Origin: Euonymus europaeus
Lineage: Eukaryota > Streptophyta > Magnoliopsida > Celastrales > Celastraceae
Direction: 5' to 3'
Assembly (NCBI GenBank): GCA_963580455.1
Contig: OY756972.1
Location: 1,131,001-1,195,000, forward strand
Length of the DNA: 64,000 nt
The notes under the pieces are model-generated. The model was given only the letters and a program-made list of their open reading frames with translations. It was not told where the DNA came from and did not search any database. Shown piece by piece: positions 10,815-22,321 of this stretch; position 1 is the first letter of the stretch; each line of letters begins with the position of its first letter. A program made the translations under genes and the position numbers.

Positions 10815-10975
10815 CTTTTCGAGCTCTACAATCCTGGCGTTTCGGATTTTGATTTCAGAACTCGTGGCTAGTAGGTCTCGTTTCACGTAGTTAGCCGCGA
10901 ATACGTAAACGGTTTTATGAATATCCGTTGACTCCGAGTTCTGAATTCGGTGATTTTTAGCTTGATTTCACACTA
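10815..10975. repeat. S-type short monomer, 161 bp (12-bp deletion)
   Basis: Exemplar of 44 monomers that lack bases 88-99 exactly, joining gcgaa to tacgtaaac, and that mostly share g73 (cacgtag). Starts: 2249, 3967, 6031, 7576, 8256, 9109, 9789, 10815, 11841, 13040, 14758, 16476, 19059, 21988, 23014, 23694, 24720, 25400, 26426, 27971, 28997, 29331, 30357, 31037, 33274, 34300, 34633, 36870, 37896, 38230, 39256, 40628, 41654, 41988, 43014, 44905, 45931, 47476, 48329, 49182, 50727, 51580, 52779 and 53632. No base repeat flanks the breakpoint, so its position is unambiguous. One deletion event followed by amplification is the simplest reading. Confidence 0.95.
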
Positions 10976-11148
10976 CTTTTCGAGCTCTACGATCCTGGCG
11001 TTTCGGATTTTGATTTCAGAACTCGTGGCTAGTTGGTCTCGTTTCACCTAGTTAGCCGCAAAATGTGGTTTCTTTACGTAAACTGTTTTATGAATATACG
11101 TTGACTCCGAGTTCTGAATTCGGTGATTTTTAGCTTGATTTCACACTA

Positions 11149-12347
11149 CTTTTCGAGCTCTACAATCCTGGCGTTTCGGATTTTGATTTCAGAACTCGTG
11201 GCTAGTTGGTCTCGTTTCACCTAGTTAGCCGCGAAATGTGGTTTCTTTACGTAAACGGTTTTAGGAATATCCGTTGACTCCGAGTTTTGAATTCGGCGAT
11301 TTTTAGCTTGATTTCACACTACTTTTCGAGCTGTACGATCCTGGCATTTCGGATTTTGATTTCAGAACTCGTGGCTAGTAGGTCTCGTTTCACCTAGTTA
11401 GCCGCGAAATGTGGTTTCTTTACGTAAACGGTTTTATGAATATCCGTTGACTCCGAGTTCTGAATTCAGTGATTTTTAGCTTGATTTCACACTAATTTTC
11501 GTGCTCTACGATCCTGGCGTTTCGGATTTTGATTTCAGAACTCGTGGCTAGTAGGTCTCGTTTCACCTAGTTAGCCGCGAAATGTGGTTTCTTTACGTAA
11601 ACAGTTTTATGAATATCCGTTGACTCCGAGTTCTGAATTCAGTGATTTTTAGCTTGATTTCAGACTACTTTTTGAGCTCTACAATCCTGGCATTTCGGAT
11701 TTTGATTTCAGAACTCGTGGCTAGTAGGTCTCGATTCACCTATTTTGCCGCAAAATGTGGTTTCTTTACGTAAACGGTTTTATGAATATCCGTTGACTCC
11801 GAGTTTTGAATTCGGTGATTTTTAGCTTGATTTCACACTACTTTTCGAGCTCTACAATCCTGGCGTTTCGGATTTTGATTTCAGAACTCGTGGCTAGTAG
11901 GTCTCGTTTCACGTAGTTAGCCGCGAATACGTAAACGGTTTTATGAATATCCGTTGACTCCGAGTTCTGAATTCGGTGATTTTTAGCTTGATTACACACT
12001 CCTTTTCGAGCTCTACAATCCTGGCATTTTGGATTTTGATTTCAGAACTCGTGGCTAGTAGGTCTCGTTTCACCTAGTTAGCCGCGAAATGTGGTTTCTT
12101 TACGTAAACGGTTTTATTAATATCCGTTGACTCCGAGTTCTGAATTCGGTGATTTTTAGCTTGATTTCACACTACTTTTCGAGCTCTACGATCCTGGCGT
12201 TTCGGATTTTGATTTCAGAACTCGTGGCTAGTTGGTCTCGTTTCACCTAGTTAGCCGCGAAATGTGGTTTCTTTACGTAAACGGTTTTATGAATATACGT
12301 TGACTCCGAGTTCTGAATTCGGTGATTTTTAGCTTGATTTCACACTA
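11149..12347. repeat. 7-mer HOR copy 1: R-G-T-P-S-N-E (1199 bp)
   Basis: First complete instance of the full cassette, seven monomers with one short: 7 x 173 - 12 = 1199. The P monomer starts ctttttgag. The S monomer ends attacacactc and N follows. The T copy here (11495) reads ttcagtg instead of ttcgatg. Confidence 0.92.
12175..12347. repeat. E-type monomer (exemplar)
   Basis: Diagnostic a123 (tatacgttg) with gatcc at 16-20 and t59. It follows N or S and precedes R or a run of consensus-like monomers. It is the last member of the R-G-T-P-S-N-E series. Copies at 6192, 8417, 9270, 10976, 12175, 13374, 15092, 16810, 19393, 22149, 23348, 23855, 25054, 25561, 26760, 30691, 31198, 39590, 43348, 46265 and 49516. 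Confidence 0.9.
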
Positions 12348-13546
12348 CTTTTCGAGCTCTACAATCCTGGCGTTTCGGATTTTGATTTCAGAACTCGTGG
12401 CTAGTTGGTCTCGTTTCACCTAGTTAGCCGCGAAATGTGGTTTCTTTACGTAAACGGTTTTAGGAATATCCGTTGACTCCGAGTTTTGAATTCGGCGATT
12501 TTTAGCTTGATTTCACACTACTTTTCGAGCTGTACGATCCTGGCATTTCGGATTTTGATTTCAGAACTCGTGGCTAGTAGGTCTCGTTTCACCTAGTTAG
12601 CCGCGAAATGTGGTTTCTTTACGTAAACGGTTTTATGAATATCCGTTGACTCCGAGTTCTGAATTCAGTGATTTTTAGCTTGATTTCACACTAATTTTCG
12701 TGCTCTACGATCCTGGCGTTTCGGATTTTGATTTCAGAACTCGTGGCTAGTAGGTCTCGTTTCACCTAGTTAGCCGCGAAATGTGGTTTCTTTACGTAAA
12801 CAGTTTTATGAATATCCGTTGACTCCGAGTTCTGAATTCGATGATTTTTAGCTTGATTTCAGACTACTTTTTGAGCTCTACAATCCTGGCATTTCGGATT
12901 TTGATTTCAGAACTCGTGGCTAGTAGGTCTCGATTCACCTATTTTGCCGCAAAATGTGGTTTCTTTACGTAAACGGTTTTATGAATATCCGTTGACTCCG
13001 AGTTTTGAATTCGGTGATTTTTAGCTTGATTTCACACTACTTTTCGAGCTCTACAATCCTGGCGTTTCGGATTTTGATTTCAGAACTCGTGGCTAGTAGG
13101 TCTCGTTTCACGTAGTTAGCCGCGAATACGTAAACGGTTTTATGAATATCCGTTGACTCCGAGTTCTGAATTCGGTGATTTTTAGCTTGATTACACACTC
13201 CTTTTCGAGCTCTACAATCCTGGCATTTCGGATTTTGATTTCAGAACTCGTGGCTAGTAGGTCTCGTTTCACCTAGTTAGCCGCGAAATGTGGTTTCTTT
13301 ACGTAAACGGTTTTATTAATATCCGTTGACTCCGAGTTCTGAATTCGGTGATTTTTAGCTTGATTTCACACTACTTTTCGAGCTCTACGATCCTGGCGTT
13401 TCGGATTTTGATTTCAGAACTCGTGGCTAATTGGTCTCGTTTCACCTAGTTAGCCGCGAAATGTGGTTTCTTTACGTAAACGGTTTTATGAATATACGTT
13501 GACTCCGAGTTCTGAATTCGGTGATTTTTAGCTTGATTTCACACTA
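12348..13546. repeat. 7-mer HOR copy 2: R-G-T-P-S-N-E (1199 bp)
   Basis: Direct tandem copy of the preceding 1199 bp, including the ctttttgag P monomer and the attacacactc S monomer. The few differences include ggctaattgg in E (13374) and the usual ttcgatg restored in T (12694). Confidence 0.92.
13201..13373. repeat. N-type monomer (exemplar)
   Basis: Diagnostic t117 gives ttttattaat; gcattt and a59 are usual and most copies have t139. It follows only S monomers that end attacacactc (a166, c173). Copies: 12002, 13201, 14919, 16637, 19220, 23175, 24881, 26587, 30518, 39417, 43175, 46092 and 49343. It is always followed by an E monomer. Confidence 0.9.
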
Positions 13547-15264
13547 CTTTTCGAGCTCTACAATCCTGGCGTTTCGGATTTTGATTTCAGAACTCGTGGC
13601 TAGTTGGTCTCGTTTCACCTAGTTAGCCGCGAAATGTGGTTTCTTTACGTAAACGGTTTTATGAATATCCGTTGACTCCGAGTTCTGAATTCGGTGATTT
13701 TTAGCTTGATTTCACACTACTTTTCGAGCTCTACAATCCTGGCGTTTCGGATTTTGATTTCAGAACTCGTGGCTAGTTGGTCTCGTTTCACCTAGTTAGC
13801 CGCGAAATGTGGTTTCTTTACGTAAACGGTTTTATGAATATCCGTTGACTCCGAGTTCTGAATTCGATGATTTTTAGCTTGATTTCACACTAATTTTCGA
13901 GCTCTACGATCCTGGCGTTTTGGATTTTGATTTCAGAACTCGTGGCTAGTTGGTCTCGTTTCACCTAGTTAGCCGCGAAATGTGGTTTCTTTACGTAAAC
14001 GGTTTTATGAATATCCGTTGACTCCGAGTTCTGAATTCGGTGATTTTTAGCTTTATTTCACATTACTTTTCGAGCTCTACAATCCTGGTGTTTCGGATTT
14101 TGATTTCAGAACTCGTGGCTAGTTGGTCTCATTTCACCTAGTTAGCCGCGAAATGTGGTTTCTTTACGTAAACGGTTTTATGAATATCCGTTGACTCCGA
14201 GTTCTGAATTCGGTGATTTTTAGCTTGATTTCACACTACTTTTCGAGCTCTACGATCCTGGGGTTTCGGATTTTGATTTCAGAACTCGTGGCTAGTTGGT
14301 CTCGTTTCACCTAGTTAGCCACGAAATGTGGTTTCTTTACGTAAACGGTTTTATGAATATCCGTTGACTCCGAGTTCTGAATTCAGTGATTTTTAGCTTG
14401 ATTTCACACTAATTTTCGTGCTCTACGATCCTGGCATTTCGTATTTTGATTTCAGAACTCGTGGCTAGTAGGTCTCGTTTCACCTAGTTAGCCGCGAAAT
14501 GTGGTTTCTTTACGTAAACAGTTTTATGAATATCCGTTGACTCCGAGTTCTGAATTCGATGATTTTTAGCTTGATTTCAGACTACTTTTCGAGCTCTACA
14601 ATCCTGGCATTTCGGATTTTGATTTCAGAACTCGTGGCTAGTAGGTCTCGATTCACCTATTTTGCCGCAAAATGTGGTTTCTTTACGTAAACGGTTTTAT
14701 GAATATCCGTTGACTCCGAGTTTTGAATTCGGTGATTTTTAGCTTGATTTCACACTACTTTTCGAGCTCTACAATCCTGGCGTTTCGGATTTTGATTTCA
14801 GAACTCGTGGCTAGTAGGTCTCGTTTCACATAGTTAGCCGCGAATACGTAAACGGTTTTATGAATATCCGTTGACTCCGAGTTCTGAATTCGGTGATTTT
14901 TAGCTTGATTACACACTCCTTTTCGAGCTCTACAATCCTGGCATTTCGGATTTTGATTTCAGAACTCGTGGCTAGTAGGTCTCGTTTCACCTAGTTAGCC
15001 GCGAAATGTGGTTTCTTTACGTAAACGGTTTTATTAATATCCGTTGACTCCGAGTTTTGAATTCGGTGATTTTTAGCTTGATTTCACACTACTTTTCGAG
15101 CTCTACGATCCTGGCGTTTCGGATTTTGATTTCAGAACTCGTGGCTAGTTGGTCTCGTTTCACCTAGTTAGCCGCGAAATGTGGTTTCTTTACGTAAACG
15201 GTTTTATGAATATACGTTGACTCCGAGTTCTGAATTCGGTGATTTTTAGCTTGATTTCACACTA
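13547..15264. repeat. 10-mer HOR copy 1, second type (1718 bp)
   Basis: Order: consensus, consensus with ttcgatg, attttcg...ttttgg with cacatta, ggtg with ctcatttc, gggg with gccacg and ttcagtg, then T-P-S-N-E. The R-G pair of the cassette is replaced by a five-monomer block, and the gggg/ttcagtg monomer stands in front of T as G usually does. The S monomer has cacatag instead of cacgtag. Confidence 0.9.
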
Positions 15265-16982
15265 CTTTTCGAGCTCTACAATCCTGGCGTTTCGGATTTT
15301 GATTTCAGAACTCGTGGCTAGTTGGTCTCGTTTCACCTAGTTAGCCGCGAAATGTGGTTTCTTTACGTAAACGGTTTTATGAATATCCGTTGACTCCGAG
15401 TTCTGAATTCGGTGATTTTTAGCTTGATTTCACACTACTTTTCGAGCTCTACAATCCTGGCGTTTCGGATTTTGATTTCAGAACTCGTGGCTAGTTGGTC
15501 TCGTTTCACCTAGTTAGCCGCGAAATGTGGTTTCTTTACGTAAACGGTTTTATGAATATCCGTTGACTCCGAGTTCTGAATTCGATGATTTTTAGCTTGA
15601 TTTCACACTAACTTTCGAGCTCTACGATCCTGGCGTTTTGGATTTTGATTTCAGAACTCGTGGCTAGTTGGTCTCGTTTCACCTAGTTAGCCGCGAAATG
15701 TGGTTTCTTTACGTAAACGGTTTTATGAATATCCGTTGACTCCGAGTTCTGAATTCGGTGATTTTTAGCTTTATTTCACATTACTTTTCGAGCTCTACAA
15801 TCCTGGTGTTTCGGATTTTGATTTCAGAACTCGTGGCTAGTTGGTCTCATTTCACCTAGTTAGCCGCGAAATGTGGTTTCTTTACGTAAACGGTTTTATG
15901 AATATCCGTTGACTCCGAGTTCTGAATTCGGTGATTTTTAGCTTGATTTCACACTACTTTTCGAGCTCTACGATCCTGGGGTTTCGGATTTTGATTTCAG
16001 AACTCGTGGCTAGTTGGTCTCGTTTCACCTAGTTAGCCACGAAATGTGGTTTCTTTACGTAAACGGTTTTATGAATATCCGTTGACTCCGAGTTCTGAAT
16101 TCAGTGATTTTTAGCTTGATTTCACACTAATTTTCGTGCTCTACGATCCTGGCATTTCGGATTTTGATTTCAGAACTCGTGGCTAGTAGGTCTCGTTTCA
16201 CCTAGTTAGCCGCGAAATGTGGTTTCTTTACGTAAACAGTTTTATGAATATCCGTTGACTCCGAGTTCTGAATTCGATGATTTTTAGCTTGATTTCAGAC
16301 TACTTTTCGAGCTCTACAATCCTGGCATTTCGGATTTTGATTTCAGAACTCGTGGCTAGTAGGTCTCGATTCACCTATTTTGCCGCAAAATGTGGTTTCT
16401 TTACGTAAACGGTTTTATGAATATCCGTTGACTCCGAGTTTTGAATTCGGTGATTTTTAGCTTGATTTCACACTACTTTTCGAGCTCTACAATCCTGGCG
16501 TTTCGGATTTTGATTTCAGAACTCGTGGCTAGTAGGTCTCGTTTCACATAGTTAGCCGCGAATACGTAAACGGTTTTATGAATATCCGTTGACTCCGAGT
16601 TCTGAATTCGGTGATTTTTAGCTTGATTACACACTCCTTTTCGAGCTCTACAATCCTGGCATTTCGGATTTTGATTTCAGAACTCGTGGCTAGTAGGTCT
16701 CGTTTCACCTAGTTAGCCGCGAAATGTGGTTTCTTTACGTAAACGGTTTTATTAATATCCGTTGACTCCGAGTTTTGAATTCGGTGATTTTTAGCTTGAT
16801 TTCACACTACTTTTCGAGCTCTACGATCCTGGCGTTTCGGATTTTGATTTCAGAACTCGTGGCTAGTTGGTCTCGTTTCACCTAGTTAGCCGCGAAATGT
16901 GGTTTCTTTACGTAAACGGTTTTATGAATATACGTTGACTCCGAGTTCTGAATTCGGTGATTTTTAGCTTGATTTCACACTA
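15265..16982. repeat. 10-mer HOR copy 2, second type (1718 bp)
   Basis: Near-identical tandem copy of 13547-15264 (same cttta..cacatta, gccacg and cacatag variants). The third monomer has a private aactttcg start (15611). The N and E monomers at its end (16637, 16810) also begin the following 15-mer repeat. Confidence 0.9.
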
Positions 16983-19219
16983 CTTTTCGAGCTCTACAAT
17001 CCTGGCGTTTCGGATTTTGATTTCAGAACTCGTGGCTAGTTGGTCTCGTTTCACCTAGTTAGCCGCGAAATGTGGTTTCTTTACGTAAACGGTTTTATGA
17101 ATATCCGTTGACTCCGAGTTCTGAATTCGGTGATTTTTAGCTTGATTTCACACTACTTTTCGAGCTCTACAATCCTGGCGTTTCGGATTTTGATTTCAGA
17201 ACTCGTGGCTAGTTGGTCTCGTTTCACCTAGTTAGCCGCGAAATGTGGTTTCTTTACGTAAACGGTTTTATGAATATCCGTTGACTCCGAGTTCTGAATT
17301 CGGTGATTTTTAGCTTGATTTCACACTAATTTTCGAGCTCTACGATCCTGGCGTTTTGGATTTTGATTTCAGAACTCGTGGCTAGTTGGTCTCGTTTCAC
17401 CTAGTTAGCCGCGAAATGTGGTTTCTTTACGTAAACGGTTTTATGAATATCCGTTGACTCCGAGTTCTGAATTCGGTGATTTTTAGCTTGATTTCACATT
17501 ACTTTTCGAGCTCTACAATCCTGGCGTTTCGGATTTTGATTTCATAACTCGTGGCTAGTTGGTCTCATTTCACCTAGTTAGTCGCGAAATGTGGTTTCTT
17601 TACGTAAACGGTTTTATGAATATCCGTTGACTCCGAGTTCTGAATTCGGTGATTTTTAGCTTGATTTCACACTACTTTTCGAGCTCTACAATCCTGGCGT
17701 TTCGGATTTTGATTTCAGAACTCGTGGCTAGTTGGTCTCGTTTCACCTAGTTAGCCGCGAAATGTGGTTTCTTTACGTAAACGGTTTTATGAATATCCGT
17801 TGACTCCGAGTTCTGAATTCGGTGATTTTTAGCTTGATTTCACACTAATTTTCGAGCTCTACGATCCTGGCGTTTTGGATTTTGATTTCAGAACTCGTGG
17901 CTAGTTGGTCTCGTTTCACCTAGTTAGCCGCGAAATGTGGTTTCTTTACGTAAACGGTTTTATGAATATCCGTTGACTCCGAGTTCTGAATTCGGTGATT
18001 TTTAGCTTGATTTCACATTACTTTTCGAGCTCTACAATCCTGGCGTTTCGGATTTTTATTTCATAACTCGTGGCTAGTTGGTCTCATTTCACCTAGTTAG
18101 CCGCGAAATGTGGTTTCTTTACGTAAACGGTTTTATGAATATCCGTTGACTCCGAGTTCTGAATTCGGTGATTTTTAGCTTGATTTCACACTACTTTTCG
18201 AGCTCTACAATCCTGGCATTTCGGATTTTGATTTCAGAACTCGTGGCTAGTTGGTCTCGTTTCACCTAGTTAGCCGCGAAATGTGGTTTCTTTACGTAAA
18301 CGGTTTTATGAATATCCGTTGACTCCGAGTTCTGAATTCGGTGATTTTTAGCTTGATTTCACACTAATTTTTGAGCTCTACGATCCTGGCGTTTCGGATT
18401 TTGATTTCAGAACTCGTGGCTAGTTGGTCTCGTTTCACCTAGTTAGCCGCGAAATGTGGTTTCTTTACGTAAACGGTTTTATGAATATCCGTTGACTCCG
18501 AGTTCTGAATTCGGTGATTTTTAGCTTGATTTCACACTACTTTTCGAGCTCTACAATCCTGGCATTTCGGATTTTGATTTCAGAACTCGTGGCTAGTTGG
18601 TCTCGTTTCACCTAGTTAGCCGCGAAATGTGGTTTCTTTACGTAAACGGTTTTATGAATATACGTTGACTCCGAGTTCTGAATTCGGTGATTTTTAGCTT
18701 GATTTCACACTACTTTTCGAGCTCTACAATCCTGGCGTTTCGGATTTTGATTTCAGAACTCGTGGCTAGTTGGTCTCGTTTCACCTAGTTAGCCGCGAAA
18801 TGTGGTTTCTTTACGTAAACGGTTTTAGGAATATCCGTTGACTCCGAGTTTTGAATTCGGCGATTTTTAGCTTGATTTCACACTACTTTTCGAGCTGTAC
18901 GATCCTGGCATTTCGGATTTTGATTTCAGAACTCGTGGCTAGTAGGTCTCGTTTCACCTAGTTAGCCGCGAAATGTGGTTTCTTTACGTAAACGGTTTTA
19001 TGAATATCCGTTGACTCCGAGTTCTGAATTCAGTGATTTTTAGCTTGATTTCACACTAATTTTCGTGCTCTACAATCCTGGCGTTTCGGATTTTGATTTC
19101 AGAACTCGTGGCTAGTAGGTCTCGTTTCACATAGTTAGCCGCGAATACGTAAACGGTTTTATGAATATCCGTTGACTCCGAGTTCTGAATTCGGTGATTT
19201 TTAGCTTGATTACACACTC
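16637..19219. repeat. 15-mer HOR copy 1 (2583 bp)
   Basis: Order: N, E, two consensus-like, two rounds of [attttcg..ttttgg, cataact/ctcatttc, consensus-like], an atttttgag monomer, an E-like (tatacg) monomer, R, G and a T/S hybrid. Copy 2 starts 2583 bp later. A private g-to-t (ggatttttatttc) at 18021 recurs at 20604, confirming the register. Confidence 0.88.
19059..19219. repeat. T/S hybrid short monomer
   Basis: It starts attttcgtgc as T but continues aatcc, ggcgttt, cacatag, with the 12-bp deletion and the attacacactc end of S; N follows. The P monomer of the cassette has been lost in the exchange. It marks the junction created by the 2583-bp amplification. Confidence 0.85.
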
Positions 19220-21641
19220 CTTTTCGAGCTCTACAATCCTGGCATTTCGGATTTTGATTTCAGAACTCGTGGCTAGTAGGTCTCGTTTCACCTAGTTAGC
19301 CGCGAAATGTGGTTTCTTTACGTAAACGGTTTTATTAATATCCGTTGACTCCGAGTTTTGAATTCGGTGATTTTTAGCTTGATTTCACACTACTTTTCGA
19401 GCTCTACGATCCTGGCGTTTCGGATTTTGATTTCAGAACTCGTGGCTAGTTGGTCTCGTTTCACCTAGTTAGCCGCGAAATGTGGTTTCTTTACGTAAAC
19501 GGTTTTATGAATATACGTTGACTCCGAGTTCTGAATTCGGTGATTTTTAGCTTGATTTCACACTACTTTTCGAGCTCTACAATCCTGGCGTTTCGGATTT
19601 TGATTTCAGAACTCGTGGCTAGTTGGTCTCGTTTCACCTAGTTAGCCGCGAAATGTGGTTTCTTTACGTAAACGGTTTTATGAATATCCGTTGACTCCGA
19701 GTTCTGAATTCGGTGATTTTTAGCTTGATTTCACACTACTTTTCGAGCTCTACAATCCTGGCGTTTCGGATTTTGATTTCAGAACTCGTGGCTAGTTGGT
19801 CTCGTTTCACCTAGTTAGCCGCGAAATGTGGTTTCTTTACGTAAACGGTTTTATGAATATCCGTTGACTCCGAGTTCTGAATTCGGTGATTTTTAGCTTG
19901 ATTTCACACTAATTTTCGAGCTCTACGATCCTGGCGTTTTGGATTTTGATTTCAGAACTCGTGGCTAGTTGGTCTCGTTTCACCTAGTTAGCCGCGAAAT
20001 GTGGTTTCTTTACGTAAACGGTTTTATGAATATCCGTTGACTCCGAGTTCTGAATTCGGTGATTTTTAGCTTGATTTCACATTACTTTTCGAGCTCTACA
20101 ATCCTGGCGTTTCGGATTTTGATTTCATAACTCGTGGCTAGTTGGTCTCATTTCACCTAGTTAGCCGCGAAATGTGGTTTCTTTACGTAAACGGTTTTAT
20201 GAATATCCGTTGACTCCGAGTTCTGAATTCGGTGATTTTTAGCTTGATTTCACACTACTTTTCGAGCTCTACAATCCTGGCGTTTCGGATTTTGATTTCA
20301 GAACTCGTGGCTAGTTGGTCTCGTTTCACCTAGTTAGCCGCGAAATGTGGTTTCTTTACGTAAACGGTTTTATGAATATCCGTTGACTCCGAGTTCTGAA
20401 TTCGGTGATTTTTAGCTTGATTTCACACTAATTTTCGAGCTCTACGATCCTGGCGTTTTGGATTTTGATTTCAGAACTCGTGGCTAGTTGGTCTCGTTTC
20501 ACCTAGTTAGCCGCGAAATGTGGTTTCTTTACGTAAACGGTTTTATGAATATCCGTTGACTCCGAGTTCTGAATTCGGTGATTTTTAGCTTGATTTCACA
20601 TTACTTTTCGAGCTCTACAATCCTGGCGTTTCGGATTTTTATTTCATAACTCGTGGCTAGTTGGTCTCATTTCACCTAGTTAGCCGCGAAATGTGGTTTC
20701 TTTACGTAAACGGTTTTATGAATATCCGTTGACTCCGAGTTCTGAATTCGGTGATTTTTAGCTTCATTTCACACTACTTTTCGAGCTCTACAATCCTGGC
20801 ATTTCGGATTTTGATTTCAGAACTCGTGGCTAGTTGGTCTCGTTTCACCTAGTTAGCCGCCAAATGTGGTTTCTTTACGTAAACGGTTTTATGAATATCC
20901 GTTGACTCCGAGTTCTGAATTCGGTGATTTTTAGCTTGATTTCACACTAATTTTTGAGCTCTACGATCCTGGCGTTTCGGATTTTGATTTCAGAACTCGT
21001 GGCTAGTTGGTCTCGTTTCACCTAGTTAGCCGCGAAATGTGGTTTCTTTACGTAAACGGTTTTATGAATATCCGTTGACTCCGAGTTCTGAATTCGGTGA
21101 TTTTTAGCTTGATTTCACACTACTTTTCGAGCTCTACAATCCTGGCGTTTCGGATTTTGATTTCAGAACTCGTGGCTAGTTGGTCTCGTTTCACCTAGTT
21201 AGCCGCGAAATGTGGTTTCTTTACGTAAACGGTTTTATGAATATACGTTGACTCCGAGTTCTGAATTCGGTGATTTTTAGCTTGATTTCACACTACTTTT
21301 CGAGCTCTACAATCCTGGCGTTTCGGATTTTGATTTCAGAACTCGTGGCTAGTTGGTCTCGTTTCACCTAGTTAGCCGCGAAATGTGGTTTCTTTACGTA
21401 AACGGTTTTAGGAATATCCGTTGACTCCGAGTTTTGAATTCGGCGATTTTTAGCTTGATTTCACACTACTTTTCGAGCTGTACGATCCTGGCATTTCGGA
21501 TTTTGATTTCAGAACTCGTGGCTAGTAGGTCTCGTTTCACCTAGTTAGCCGCGAAATGTGGTTTCTTTACGTAAACGGTTTTATGAATATCCGTTGACTC
21601 CGAGTTCTGAATTCAGTGATTTTTAGCTTGATTTCACACTA
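19220..21641. repeat. 15-mer HOR copy 2 (14 monomers present)
   Basis: It repeats 16637-19058 monomer for monomer (N at 19220 to G at 21469). The next monomer (21642) is an ordinary T instead of the T/S hybrid, so the series leaves the 15-mer register there. Private changes include agcttcattt (20604) and gccgccaaatg (20777). Confidence 0.88.
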
Positions 21642-22321
21642 ATTTTCGTGCTCTACGATCCTGGCGTTTCGGATTTTGATTTCAGAACTCGTGGCTAGTA
21701 GGTCTCGTTTCACCTAGTTAGCCGCGAAATGTGGTTTCTTTACGTAAACAGTTTTATGAATATCCGTTGACTCCGAGTTCTGAATTCGATGATTTTTAGC
21801 TTGATTTCAGACTACTTTTCGAGCTCTACAATCCTGGCATTTCGGATTTTGATTTCAGAACTCGTGGCTAGTAGGTCTCGATTCACCTATTTTGCCGCAA
21901 AATGTGGTTTCTTTACGTAAACGGTTTTATGAATATCCGTTGACTCCGAGTTTTGAATTCGGTGATTTTTAGCTTGATTTCACACTACTTTTCGAGCTCT
22001 ACAATCCTGGCGTTTCGGATTTTGATTTCAGAACTCGTGGCTAGTAGGTCTCGTTTCACGTAGTTAGCCGCGAATACGTAAACGGTTTTATGAATATCCG
22101 TTGACTCCGAGTTCTGAATTCGGTGATTTTTAGCTTGATTTCACACTACTTTTCGAGCTCTACGATCCTGGCGTTTCGGATTTTGATTTCAGAACTCGTG
22201 GCTAGTTGGTCTCGTTTCACCTAGTTAGCCGCGAAATGTGGTTTCTTTACGTAAACGGTTTTATGAATATACGTTGACTCCGAGTTCTGAATTCGGTGAT
22301 TTTTAGCTTGATTTCACACTA
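21296..22321. repeat. 6-mer cassette R-G-T-P-S-E (1026 bp)
   Basis: A cassette without N; S ends in ordinary cacacta and is followed directly by E. 6 x 173 - 12 = 1026. It is the same N-less form as at 5339-6364. Confidence 0.9.

Larger units (their letters stand above)
10642..11148. repeat. Partial cassette P-S-E between domains
   Basis: P at 10642, S at 10815 and E at 10976. The S monomer ends in the ordinary cacacta and no N monomer follows. The E copy has private aaactg and gccgcaaaatg. This is a six-member form of the cassette without N, joining the unstable domain to the 7-mer domain. Confidence 0.85.
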
